From: an uncultured Ruminococcus sp.
GTDB lineage: Bacteria > Bacillota > Clostridia > Oscillospirales > CAG-272
NCBI GenBank assembly: GCA_902791785.1
Contig: CADAXH010000024.1
Coordinates: 1 to 12,334 of the forward strand
Direction: 5' to 3'
Length of the DNA stretch: 12,334 bases
A program made the position numbers and the translations under genes. Below, piece after piece: positions 1-6,659 of this stretch; positions within the stretch are counted from its first letter, which is position 1; each line of letters begins with the position of its first letter. The notes beneath the pieces are model-generated. The model had not been told where the DNA came from. It did not search any database and saw nothing but the letters and a program-made list of their open reading frames with translations.

Positions 1-2178
1 GGCCGTCAGTGAACACAGACCTTCGCCTTCAAGTCTTTCCCAGATCTCTTCGCAGATGTGAGGAGCGAACGGACAGAGCAAAGTCACGAAAGTTTTGAGT
101 TCGTCAATTGTAAGAGCGTTCGCATCGTATATCTCGTTTGAAAGAGTCATCAGAGCTGCAAGCGCTGTATTGAACTTCATTGCCTCGATGTCGTCAGATA
201 CTTTCTTTATCGTCTTATGGAATGAAGCTTCGAGCTTTGGTGTCACGCCATGACCTTTGGCAATGAACAGGAATCCCCAGACTTTGTCCAAAAATCTCTT
301 GCATCCCTTAATTGAAGACTGAGACCACGGAGCAGCTTTTTCAAAGTCGCCTATGAACATCTCATAAGTTCGGAGAGTATCTGCGCCGTACTGATCAACA
401 ATGTCCAGAGGATCTATTGTATTGCCCTTTGACTTGGACATCTTTTCTCCGTCTTCTCCGAGAATCATGCCGTGAGCCGTACGCTTTTTATACGGTTCTC
501 CGCAGTGAAGCACTCCTATGTCGTTGAGGAACAATGCCCAGAATCTTGAATAGAGCAGGTGAAGTGTTACGTGCTCCATGCCTCCGTTGTACCAGTCAAC
601 CGGCATCCAGTAGTCGAGAGCTTTCGGATCGGCAATTCCAGTAGTACATTTCGGATCGCAGTATCTCAGGAAATACCATGAGCTTCCTGCCCAGTTCGGC
701 ATAGTGTCCGTTTCTCTCTTGGCCGGCCCTCCGCAGCATGGACAGGTTGTGTTAATCCAGTCTGTGGCCTTGGCCAGAGGAGATTCACCATTGTCAGTTG
801 GTTCAAAATCTTTAATGTCAGGGAGCGTCAGAGGAAGCTGGTCTTCCGGAATAGCTACCCAGCCGCATTTTTCACAGTTTACAAGCGGAACCGGTTCGCC
901 CCAGTATCTCTGTCTTGAGAATACCCAGTCACGAAGCTTGTAGTTTGTCTTCTTCTGTCCTATGCCCTTTTCCGTGAGCCATTCAATTATTTTTTCTTTT
1001 GCTTCGCTTACTTCAAGGCCGTCAAGGAATCCCGAGTTGACAAGTTTACCGGTTGCAACATCTGTATATGCCGCCTCCTGAACATTTCCTCCTGCAACAA
1101 CTTCTATTATCGGCATATTGAACGCCTTTGCGAAATCCCAGTCTCTGGAGTCGTGACCGGGAACTGCCATAATGGCACCTGAACCGTAAGTTGACAAAAC
1201 ATAATCTGAAATGAAAATTGGTATCTCTTTTCCGTTAGCAGGGTTAATTGCAGATACTCCTTCAAGTCTGACACCTGTCTTGTCCTTGACAATCTCAGCT
1301 CTTTCAAAGTCCGACTTTTTCTGTGCCTCAGCCCTGTAAGCTTCTATTTCGGCATAGTTTGTCAGTTTGTCTTTCCACTTCTCTATCAGGGAATGTTCCG
1401 GGGCCATAACCATGTATGTAACACCGAATATTGTGTCAGGTCTTGTGGTATATACAAGGAGCTTGTCTCCGGCAGTCGTACCGAAGTTTATCTCTGCTCC
1501 GTATGATCTTCCGATCCAGTTTATTTCCTGTGTCTTGACTCTCTCAATAAAGTCAACATCCTTAAGACCGTCAATGAGCTTGTCTGCATATTCTGTAATC
1601 TTGAGCATCCACTGGCTCTTAACCTTGTGGACGACTTCCCCGCCGCATCTCTCGCATCTTCCGTCAACAACTTCTTCATTTGCAAGAACAACTTTACATG
1701 ATGTACAGAAGTTGACGCTCATCTCTTTCTTGTATGCAAGTCCGGCTTTGAAAAACTGGAGGAATATCCACTGAGTCCACTTGTAGTAATCAGGATCAGA
1801 CGTGTTTATTTCCTTGGACCAGTCAAAGCTGAATCCGAGCATTTTGAGCTGCTGAGTAAAGTGCTCAATATTGTTCTTTGTAACTATAGCCGGGTGAATG
1901 TGATTTTTGATAGCATAGTTTTCAGTTGGCAAACCGAAAGCGTCCCAGCCTATCGGGAAAAGAACGTTGTATCCCTGCATTCTTCTTTTTCTTGAAACTA
2001 TATCCATCGCGGTATACGGACGCGGGTGTCCTATATGAAGACCTACACCTGACGGATAAGGAAACTCAACAAGGCTGTAAAATTTCGGAAGTGTAAAATC
2101 ATTCTTTGTTTCAAATGCCTTTTTTTCTTCCCATATCTTTTGCCACTTGGGCTCAATTTCTTTAAAATCGTATGTCAT
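1..2178 (-). CDS. leuS: Leucyl-tRNA synthetase, C-terminal end cut by window edge
   Basis: Class I aminoacyl-tRNA synthetase that charges tRNA-Leu with leucine in the cytoplasm. An uninterrupted frame of 726 codons starts at ATG 2178. It shows the HIGH motif (GLHIGHP, about 46-52), a Cys-rich zinc knuckle (CTSC...CERC), the CP1 editing domain with TTRPDT (244-249) and YGSGAIMAVPGHD (331-343), a second Cys cluster, the WAGSSWYFLRYCDP stretch and KMSKS (579-583). The frame ends at the edge inside the anticodon-binding domain (PHICEEIWERL). Bacillus-type LeuRS is about 805 residues, so roughly 80 residues, including the small C-terminal domain, lie outside. The start is supported by TGAGGAAAA ending 2 nt upstream, which overlaps the rsfS stop; the gap to rsfS is 8 nt. 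It is the last gene of the operon visible here. All catalytic and editing motifs look intact. Confidence 0.97.
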   Translation of the reverse strand, partial: MTYDFKEIEPKWQKIWEEKKAFETKNDFTLPKFYSLVEFPYPSGVGLHIGHPRPYTAMDIVSRKRRMQGYNVLFPIGWDAFGLPTENYAIKNHIHPAIVTKNNIEHFTQQLKMLGFSFDWSKEINTSDPDYYKWTQWIFLQFFKAGLAYKKEMSVNFCTSCKVVLANEEVVDGRCERCGGEVVHKVKSQWMLKITEYADKLIDGLKDVDFIERVKTQEINWIGRSYGAEINFGTTAGDKLLVYTTRPDTIFGVTYMVMAPEHSLIEKWKDKLTNYAEIEAYRAEAQKKSDFERAEIVKDKTGVRLEGVSAINPANGKEIPIFISDYVLSTYGSGAIMAVPGHDSRDWDFAKAFNMPIIEVVAGGNVQEAAYTDVATGKLVNSGFLDGLEVSEAKEKIIEWLTEKGIGQKKTNYKLRDWVFSRQRYWGEPVPLVNCEKCGWVAIPEDQLPLTLPDIKDFEPTDNGESPLAKATDWINTTCPCCGGPAKRETDTMPNWAGSSWYFLRYCDPKCTTGIADPKALDYWMPVDWYNGGMEHVTLHLLYSRFWALFLNDIGVLHCGEPYKKRTAHGMILGEDGEKMSKSKGNTIDPLDIVDQYGADTLRTYEMFIGDFEKAAPWSQSSIKGCKRFLDKVWGFLFIAKGHGVTPKLEASFHKTIKKVSDDIEAMKFNTALAALMTLSNEIYDANALTIDELKTFVTLLCPFAPHICEEIWERLEGEGLCSLTA

Positions 2179-2183
2179 TATTT

Positions 2184-2189
2184 TCCTCA
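2184..2189 (-). promoter_or_regulatory. leuS ribosome binding site overlapping the rsfS stop codon
   Basis: On the minus strand TGAGGA lies 5 nt before the leuS ATG. Its first three bases are the TGA stop of rsfS, so ribosomes ending rsfS sit on the leuS Shine-Dalgarno site. This suggests translational coupling (inference). Confidence 0.7.
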
Positions 2190-2579
2190 TTTCCCGGAGT
2201 TCAATGTTACTTCTCCGGCACCACTCCATAATTTTTCAAGTTTATAGAATTCTCTCATATCTTTGTGGAAAACATGGACCATAACATGGGCATAATCCAT
2301 GACCACCCATGTTCCTTCAGCGAATCCATCCACATTCAGCGGGGCGAGATCTCTCTCTTTGAGTTTCATCTCAAGTCTTCCTGAAATTGATTTGATCTGA
2401 GTTGAAGAATTACCGGTGCATATGACAAGGTAATCCGTCATAACGGTCTTGTCTGAAACTGTAATGAGCTTTATGTCACTTGCTTTCATTTCATCGAGTT
2501 CTTCAACTATTGCTTTTACGATTGCATCTGCATCTGCATTTGCCAATGAACTTTTAACAACTTTTGTTTCTTCTGCCAT
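2187..2579 (-). CDS. rsfS: Ribosomal silencing factor RsfS
   Basis: A 130-residue RsfS/YbeB/Iojap-family protein. The family binds L14 (uL14) on the 50S subunit and blocks subunit joining when nutrients are short. Visible family motifs are DYLVICTGNSSTQ (49-61), GFAEGTWVVMDY (85-96), VHVFHKDMREFY (101-112) and LEKLW (114-118), with the typical W91, D95, H102, R109 and Y112 pattern. The first 20 residues are a polar, Ala/Asp-rich lead encoded by a short GCAGAT-type repeat (NADADA), longer than the usual N-terminus. The ATG at 2579 is preceded by TGAGGT at 5 nt. It lies between the LCP gene and leuS, with 8-nt gaps on both sides. The yqeK-rsfS proximity is conserved in Bacillota. Confidence 0.96.
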   Translation of the reverse strand: MAEETKVVKSSLANADADAIVKAIVEELDEMKASDIKLITVSDKTVMTDYLVICTGNSSTQIKSISGRLEMKLKERDLAPLNVDGFAEGTWVVMDYAHVMVHVFHKDMREFYKLEKLWSGAGEVTLNSGK

Positions 2580-2584
2580 ATTTT

Positions 2585-2590
2585 ACCTCA
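2585..2590 (-). promoter_or_regulatory. rsfS ribosome binding site overlapping the LCP gene stop codon
   Basis: Minus-strand TGAGGT lies 5 nt before the rsfS ATG and contains the TGA stop of the upstream LCP gene. It is the same arrangement as at the rsfS/leuS junction. Confidence 0.7.
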
Positions 2591-3607
2591 AGAACTGTAA
2601 TATTCGTCTATGTATTCTTTACCGCTCTCTTTTGATGTGAATAATCCCTTTTTGTCAAAGTTTTCAATCTTGATTTCCTCACCGGAATTCAGATATTTGT
2701 TGACATCTTCAAGAGCTTTTGTTTTTTTGATGCAGTAATAACCCCACAATTCTGTTTCGGGATCCTGAACAGGTGATCCTGCGATTGTTGCTATGCTTAC
2801 TTTTGATGAGTCAGTGCCATAGACTGATTTAATCATATCAATGACTTCACCAATTTTTGCATTTGTGACAACCGATCCGTAGAGTTCGGTTGCAATTGAA
2901 ATAAGAGAATCCTGAGGAATATTCTTCATTACCTGTTTCACCATCTCGTTGATGAAATTGGCTCTGAGGTCCATTCTGTCGAGATCGCCCTTTGTATATC
3001 CCGTTCTGTATCTTATTAGCTGCTCGGCCATGTCGCCGTTCAGTTTCTGTTTTCCTGCTTTAAGGTGGATGTGCAGGTCCTGAACATCGTCGTCATAATC
3101 CATGTCCACCGGAACGTCATATTCCACTCCGCCGATTTTGTCTATGATGTATACGAAAGAATCTGTATCAAGAAGAACATAGAAATCTATATTCACTCCG
3201 AGTGCTTCGCTGAACTGGTTTCTAACGTCATTCAGCGCTGATTCCCTTGCCTGGTTGTTTCCCTGTGCGAGAGTGTTCTTGAAATAGCTGAACGATGCTG
3301 CATACATGCTGTTTGCTTTGCTTATGTTCTTGTAACCGCCAACCGCTTTATTTATGTACAGGTCTCTCGGTATCTGAAGGATACTCAGAGTCCCCTTGTT
3401 TTCGTCAACGTGAGCTATCATCATAACATCGGTACTGTTTGATGCATCATCAAGTCCCATAACCATAATGTTGTATGATGGTTTATCTATTCCTTTTCCA
3501 ACAATTGATTCAACAACAGCAAACACAACAAGCGCCACTATCAGCACTGAAAGCAGAACAATTACCACTTTCAGGATTGTTGCCGAACTTGCTCTTTTAA
3601 CTTCCAT
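2588..3607 (-). CDS. LytR-CpsA-Psr (LCP) family membrane protein
   Basis: A 339-residue protein with a short basic cytoplasmic N-terminus, one membrane segment (about 11-33) and an extracellular LCP domain. LCP enzymes transfer undecaprenyl-phosphate-linked glycopolymers (teichoic acids, capsule) to peptidoglycan; some are misnamed transcriptional regulators. Visible LCP elements are NIMVMGLDD (46-54), STDVMM (58-63), LQIPRDLYI (77-85), LLDTDSF/IGGVEYDV (about 145-165), IRYRTGY (198-204) and GDLDRMDLRANFI (207-219). The core D60, R81, R199, R201, D208 and R211 are present. Two positions differ from the common form: Ser58 stands where the usual RSD arginine is, and Arg215 where a Gln is common. 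About 60 polar residues at the C-terminus follow the domain. ATG 3607 has AGGAGG 8 nt upstream and overlaps yqeK by 11 nt. The target polymer cannot be told from sequence. Confidence 0.92.
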   Translation of the reverse strand: MEVKRASSATILKVVIVLLSVLIVALVVFAVVESIVGKGIDKPSYNIMVMGLDDASNSTDVMMIAHVDENKGTLSILQIPRDLYINKAVGGYKNISKANSMYAASFSYFKNTLAQGNNQARESALNDVRNQFSEALGVNIDFYVLLDTDSFVYIIDKIGGVEYDVPVDMDYDDDVQDLHIHLKAGKQKLNGDMAEQLIRYRTGYTKGDLDRMDLRANFINEMVKQVMKNIPQDSLISIATELYGSVVTNAKIGEVIDMIKSVYGTDSSKVSIATIAGSPVQDPETELWGYYCIKKTKALEDVNKYLNSGEEIKIENFDKKGLFTSKESGKEYIDEYYSS

Positions 3608-4253
3608 TGTTTTGTCCTCCTGATTTTAGCAATGAATTCCAAAGAGGAATTACATTTTCTTCTATTTCCATTCTCCTTTGGAGCAGATGAACTATTGTAT
3701 TTTCAATGCACATTTGTATTGTCTCATCCAGAACAACAGCCAGTGCTTCAGTATTGTCTTTTTTGTCTTCGCATCTGTTGTAAAATGCCCTGCGCAATTC
3801 TTTGCAAGATTCATACTGTCTTGTGGGTTCTATGAAGTCTGCTATAAAGAGCAGTTTGTCCACAAGACTCATTCCGACTTTTCCTGTTGTATGACATCCT
3901 ACTGCGGAAAAAACGGTATCATCAATTATATCTTTTCCAAAAAGTTCTCTTGCGAATTCCGCTCCTGTATATTGATGCATGACAGGCATTGGGTCATCCG
4001 GTTTCTTGTCTGTTCTGATGCCATACCTGGAACACAGTTCCAATTGCTTTTCCCCGCTGAAATCTTTTGTTATGTCATGGACCAGCGCCGCTTTTTCCAA
4101 AGCAAATGAATCACTGTCGCTCAGATTGAACAGTTTTGCCAAAGCAGCAGATTCCTCGTAGACGCTCAGAGTGTGTCGGTATCTTTTTTCGGATTCATAT
4201 TTCACAACTTCGCGCCTGATGCTTTCAAACACCTTTTCCCTATTTGTTTCCAT
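3597..4253 (-). CDS. yqeK: YqeK-type HD-domain symmetrical Ap4A hydrolase
   Basis: HD-superfamily phosphohydrolase of the YqeK family, which splits diadenosine tetraphosphate symmetrically into two ADP. With ATG 4253 the product is 218 residues. Metal-site residues seen are H27 (RYRHTLSV), H59-D60 (ALVHDITKDF), H93 (MHQYTGAEFA), H121 (GCHTTG) and D139 (DKLLFIADFIEP), which matches the YqeK form of the HD site. A longer frame begins at GTG 4280, but nothing resembling a Shine-Dalgarno site precedes that codon. The ATG has a weak AAGAGA and overlaps nadD by 14 nt, so I chose it. The first conserved helix begins just after it. It sits directly after nadD as in many Bacillota. The 3' end overlaps the LCP gene by 11 nt. 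Confidence 0.93.
   Translation of the reverse strand: METNREKVFESIRREVVKYESEKRYRHTLSVYEESAALAKLFNLSDSDSFALEKAALVHDITKDFSGEKQLELCSRYGIRTDKKPDDPMPVMHQYTGAEFARELFGKDIIDDTVFSAVGCHTTGKVGMSLVDKLLFIADFIEPTRQYESCKELRRAFYNRCEDKKDNTEALAVVLDETIQMCIENTIVHLLQRRMEIEENVIPLWNSLLKSGGQNNGS
3616..3621 (-). promoter_or_regulatory. Strong Shine-Dalgarno of the LCP gene
   Basis: Perfect AGGAGG lies 8 nt before the LCP ATG, inside the last codons of yqeK. It is among the strongest sites in the operon and suggests that LCP translation need not depend on coupling. Confidence 0.75.
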
Positions 4254-4854
4254 GATATCTCTTGATGTATTCGCAAACACTTTCGGGTACGTATCTGCTG
4301 ATGTCCTTTCCTTCGGTTATCATGCTCCTTATAAGTGTCGATGATACTTCATAAGGCTGACATTTTAACACAACTATTTTCGCATTGTATTTATCTTCAT
4401 ATTCCTTTTTCCGCTCTTCAATTGATTCAAAACCTTTAACATCAGAATCATTTCTCAGAACGAGGCAGAGAGTACACATACTGAACAGGTCTTCAAAACG
4501 GTACCATTTGTCAAATGACATGAACATGTCTGTCCCGCACAGCATGAACAATTCGTTTCCCGTTTTACTGAATTCCTTTAATGTGTAATATGAATAGCTT
4601 TTACCCTCTCTCCTGATTTCGAAATCCGAAACTTCAATTCTGTCATTGTCCCGGTCTTTATCCGTAAAAGCAAGTCTGGCCATTTCCAAGCGCTCTTCAG
4701 AACTGAAACAGTCCGGTGTTTGTTTGTGAGGAGGGTTGCCTGCAGGAATCACGTACAGCTTGTCCAGTTTACACTCATTCAGGAAAGTATGAGCCGCCTT
4801 GACATGTCCGTTGTGAATAGGGGCAAATGTGCCTCCGAAAATACCGACTCTCAC
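4240..4854 (-). CDS. nadD: Nicotinate-nucleotide adenylyltransferase
   Basis: Joins ATP and nicotinate mononucleotide to give deamido-NAD, an essential step of NAD synthesis. The 204-residue protein has the whole nucleotidyltransferase motif set: GGTFAPIHNGH (7-17), PPHK (41-44), the substrate loop SYSYYTL (86-92), GTDMFMSFDKW (107-117), SSTLIR (171-176) and the closing YVPESVCEYI (188-197). Length is normal. The start is GTG 4854 in a GTGA overlap with the yhbY stop. No convincing Shine-Dalgarno site is seen upstream, so translation probably depends on coupling to yhbY. The order yhbY-nadD-yqeK is conserved in Bacillota. Confidence 0.97.
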   Translation of the reverse strand: MRVGIFGGTFAPIHNGHVKAAHTFLNECKLDKLYVIPAGNPPHKQTPDCFSSEERLEMARLAFTDKDRDNDRIEVSDFEIRREGKSYSYYTLKEFSKTGNELFMLCGTDMFMSFDKWYRFEDLFSMCTLCLVLRNDSDVKGFESIEERKKEYEDKYNAKIVVLKCQPYEVSSTLIRSMITEGKDISRYVPESVCEYIKRYHGNK

Positions 4855-5153
4855 AATGTTTTTATCATGAGACTGTATTGTTTGTGCTTTTTGGACTCTT
4901 TATACAGAGTAAACCTTGTGCCAATTGCGCAAACACAGTCTGCACCTATTTTTTCCGCAATTTCGTCACCGGCTTCTCTTGCCGTCATCCCGCTGTTCTC
5001 CAGTACTCTGGCTTTGACGAGTTCTCTGGCCTCAAGTGCATCTTCCAGTTGTGTCAGAAGATTATCGTTGATTCCGCCTTTTCCCACCTGGAATATTGTT
5101 TCCAGTCCGTTCGCCTTTCCTCTGAGAAAGGCTCTCTGCTTTCCGCTTAACAT
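4851..5153 (-). CDS. yhbY: YhbY/CRM-domain RNA-binding protein, ribosome assembly
   Basis: A 100-residue single CRS1-YhbY (CRM) domain protein, the size typical of the family. Members bind the 50S precursor and assist ribosome assembly. The sequence opens with LSGKQRAFLRGKANGLE, followed by the GxxG RNA-binding loop FQVGKGGIND (21-30) and ALEARELVKARVLENSG, all standard CRM features, then an IGTRFTLYKES strand near the end. ATG 5153 has AAGGAG at 9 nt and overlaps the end of rdgB by 7 nt. In most Clostridia this gene follows obgE; here it follows rdgB. Confidence 0.95.
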   Translation of the reverse strand: MLSGKQRAFLRGKANGLETIFQVGKGGINDNLLTQLEDALEARELVKARVLENSGMTAREAGDEIAEKIGADCVCAIGTRFTLYKESKKHKQYSLMIKTL

Positions 5154-5746
5154 TTCAGAATTCTCCTTGAAAACTCTTTTGCAAACAATTGCATTGCTCT
5201 TGCCCTGTGGCTCACTGAATTCTTCTCTTCAGAATTCATCTCGGCAAAAGTCTTGTTCAATTCCTGATAGAGGAAAAGCGGATCATATCCGAAACCACCA
5301 TTTCCCCGTCTCTCTCTGAGTATTATTCCCGGACACTCGCCTCTGCAGCAGAATTCCGTTCCGTCCGGTGTTACGCAAGCTATAACAGAGACAAATTTTG
5401 CAGTTCTTTCTGAATCTGCAATGTCATTCATCCTGTCAAGAAGCTTGTCATTGTTTTTTTCGTCGTCGCATGGTTCTCCCGCATATCTTGCTGAGTATAC
5501 CCCGGGTTCCCCGTCCAGGCAGTCTACGCAAAGACCTGAATCATCTGCAATTCCTATATATCCGAGTTTCGCTGCGACCCTTGCTTTTATGAGTGCATTC
5601 TCTTCAAATGTCTTTCCGTCCTCTACAACGTCGTCATCGTATCCGATGTCTGAAAATGTCTTCAGTTCAACCTTGTCTGATTGAAGGAAGTGCTCAAGTT
5701 CAACGGCTTTGTGAGAATTGTGTGTTGCAATCAGTATTTTAAACAT
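5147..5746 (-). CDS. rdgB: XTP/dITP diphosphatase (RdgB/HAM1 family)
   Basis: House-cleaning pyrophosphatase that hydrolyses dITP, XTP and related deaminated purine nucleotides to monophosphates, keeping them out of DNA and RNA. The 199 residues have the standard length. Motifs seen are ATHNSHKAVEL (7-17), EDGKTFEENALIKA (42-55), ADDSGLCVDCLDGEPGVYSA (67-86, with the conserved acidic D69), GNGGFGYDPLF (148-158) and NSVSHRARA (176-184). ATG 5746 follows the ftsY TGA with a single base between, and GGAG lies 6 nt upstream. It bridges two otherwise separate conserved clusters, so its place in the operon may be lineage-specific. Confidence 0.97.
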   Translation of the reverse strand: MFKILIATHNSHKAVELEHFLQSDKVELKTFSDIGYDDDVVEDGKTFEENALIKARVAAKLGYIGIADDSGLCVDCLDGEPGVYSARYAGEPCDDEKNNDKLLDRMNDIADSERTAKFVSVIACVTPDGTEFCCRGECPGIILRERRGNGGFGYDPLFLYQELNKTFAEMNSEEKNSVSHRARAMQLFAKEFSRRILKC

Positions 5747-5747
5747 A

Positions 5748-6659
5748 TCAGTCTCCGAACAAAGCGCTCACAAATTCATCAGGATCGAATTTCTGGAAGT
5801 CGTCTACTTTTTCTCCGACTCCGATGTATTTTACGGGAACACCGAGTTCCTCTCTTATTGAAAATACGATGCCGCCTTTTGCCGTGCCGTCGAGCTTTGT
5901 CAGAATGATACCGGTCAGTTCGGCAACATTTTCAAACTCTTTTGCCTGGATTACGGCATTCTGTCCGGTTGTCGCATCCAGAACCAGAAGCGTTTCTCTG
6001 ACGCAGTCAGGAAGCTCCCTGTCAACCACTCTGTTGATTTTGCCAAGTTCGTCCATAAGATTCTTCTTGTTATGGAGTCTTCCGGCTGTATCGATAATCA
6101 GTACGTCAGCATGACGTTTCTTTGCTGCTGATGCGGCATCAAAAACTACTGCTGCAGGGTCTGAGCCCTCGTTTCCCTTGATTATGTCAACTCCAACTCT
6201 TTCTGCCCAGATTGTCAGTTGTTCGGCAGCTGCGGCCCTGAAAGTGTCTGCTGCGGCAAGAACAACCTTTTTTCCTTCGGATTTCAGCATGGAGCTGATT
6301 TTTGCAATTGATGTGGTTTTCCCGACACCATTGACTCCGATGACCAGTATAACAGTCATTTTCCCGTCTTCAAAGGCAATTTCACCGCCTTCGCCGATGC
6401 ATTCTCTGAGTATTCCGAATAGTTCCTGTTTTGCCTGCTGACCGTCTGTTATTCTTTTTGCCTTAAGTGTTTCTCTGAGTTCATTCAGAATCTTCTCTGT
6501 CATTTCGACGCCGACGTCGCTTGTTATAAGCAGCTCTTCCAGTTCGTCAAACAGATCTTCGTCTATTCTTACGAATGCTCTGAATATGTTTTCTATTCCG
6601 TCCGCCAAAGCCTTTTTTGTCTTCTGCAGACCGGCTTTAAGTTTCTCAATAAATTTCAC
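5748..6659 (-). CDS. ftsY: Signal recognition particle receptor FtsY
   Basis: SRP-family GTPase that docks SRP-ribosome complexes at the membrane for co-translational insertion. At 303 residues it holds only a short N-terminal amphipathic stretch and the N and G domains, without the long acidic A domain of E. coli FtsY. G-domain motifs are the P-loop GVNGVGKTT (108-116), DTFRAAAAEQL (138-148), DTAGR (190-194), TKLDGTAKGG (254-263) and the closing GVGEKVDDFQKFDPDEFV (280-297). The start is GTG 6659, giving the usual MKFIEKLKAGLQKTK opening. It overlaps the end of smc by 14 nt and has only a weak AGG upstream. ffh and ylxM, common downstream partners, are not here; rdgB follows instead. Confidence 0.97.
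   Translation of the reverse strand: MKFIEKLKAGLQKTKKALADGIENIFRAFVRIDEDLFDELEELLITSDVGVEMTEKILNELRETLKAKRITDGQQAKQELFGILRECIGEGGEIAFEDGKMTVILVIGVNGVGKTTSIAKISSMLKSEGKKVVLAAADTFRAAAAEQLTIWAERVGVDIIKGNEGSDPAAVVFDAASAAKKRHADVLIIDTAGRLHNKKNLMDELGKINRVVDRELPDCVRETLLVLDATTGQNAVIQAKEFENVAELTGIILTKLDGTAKGGIVFSIREELGVPVKYIGVGEKVDDFQKFDPDEFVSALFGD

Noticed and set aside
1367..1774. Plus-strand open frame of 135 codons inside leuS
   Set aside because: It lies opposite intact CP1-domain coding sequence of LeuRS and encodes nothing recognisable.
2521..2546. Short tandem repeat (GCAGAT type) near the 5' end of rsfS
   Set aside because: Only about two to three imperfect units, in frame, encoding an Ala/Asp linker; too short to call a phase-variable repeat.
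4254..4280. Longer N-terminus of YqeK from GTG 4280
   Set aside because: No ribosome binding site is seen, the overlap with nadD would be 41 nt and the extra nine residues match nothing; ATG 4253 fits the family better.
4888..4910. Short inverted repeat ACTCT-ttatac-AGAGT inside yhbY
   Set aside because: Only a 5-bp stem within coding sequence with no T-run; it fits chance and is not a terminator or a recognised operator.
4897..4935. Possible internal promoter for nadD: minus-strand TTGGCA and TATAAA
   Set aside because: The spacing is only 14 bp and the elements lie in conserved yhbY coding sequence, so they are probably chance.
4720..5319. Plus-strand open frame of 199 codons across nadD, yhbY and rdgB
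   Set aside because: It runs through three well-supported minus-strand genes and its translation resembles no family.
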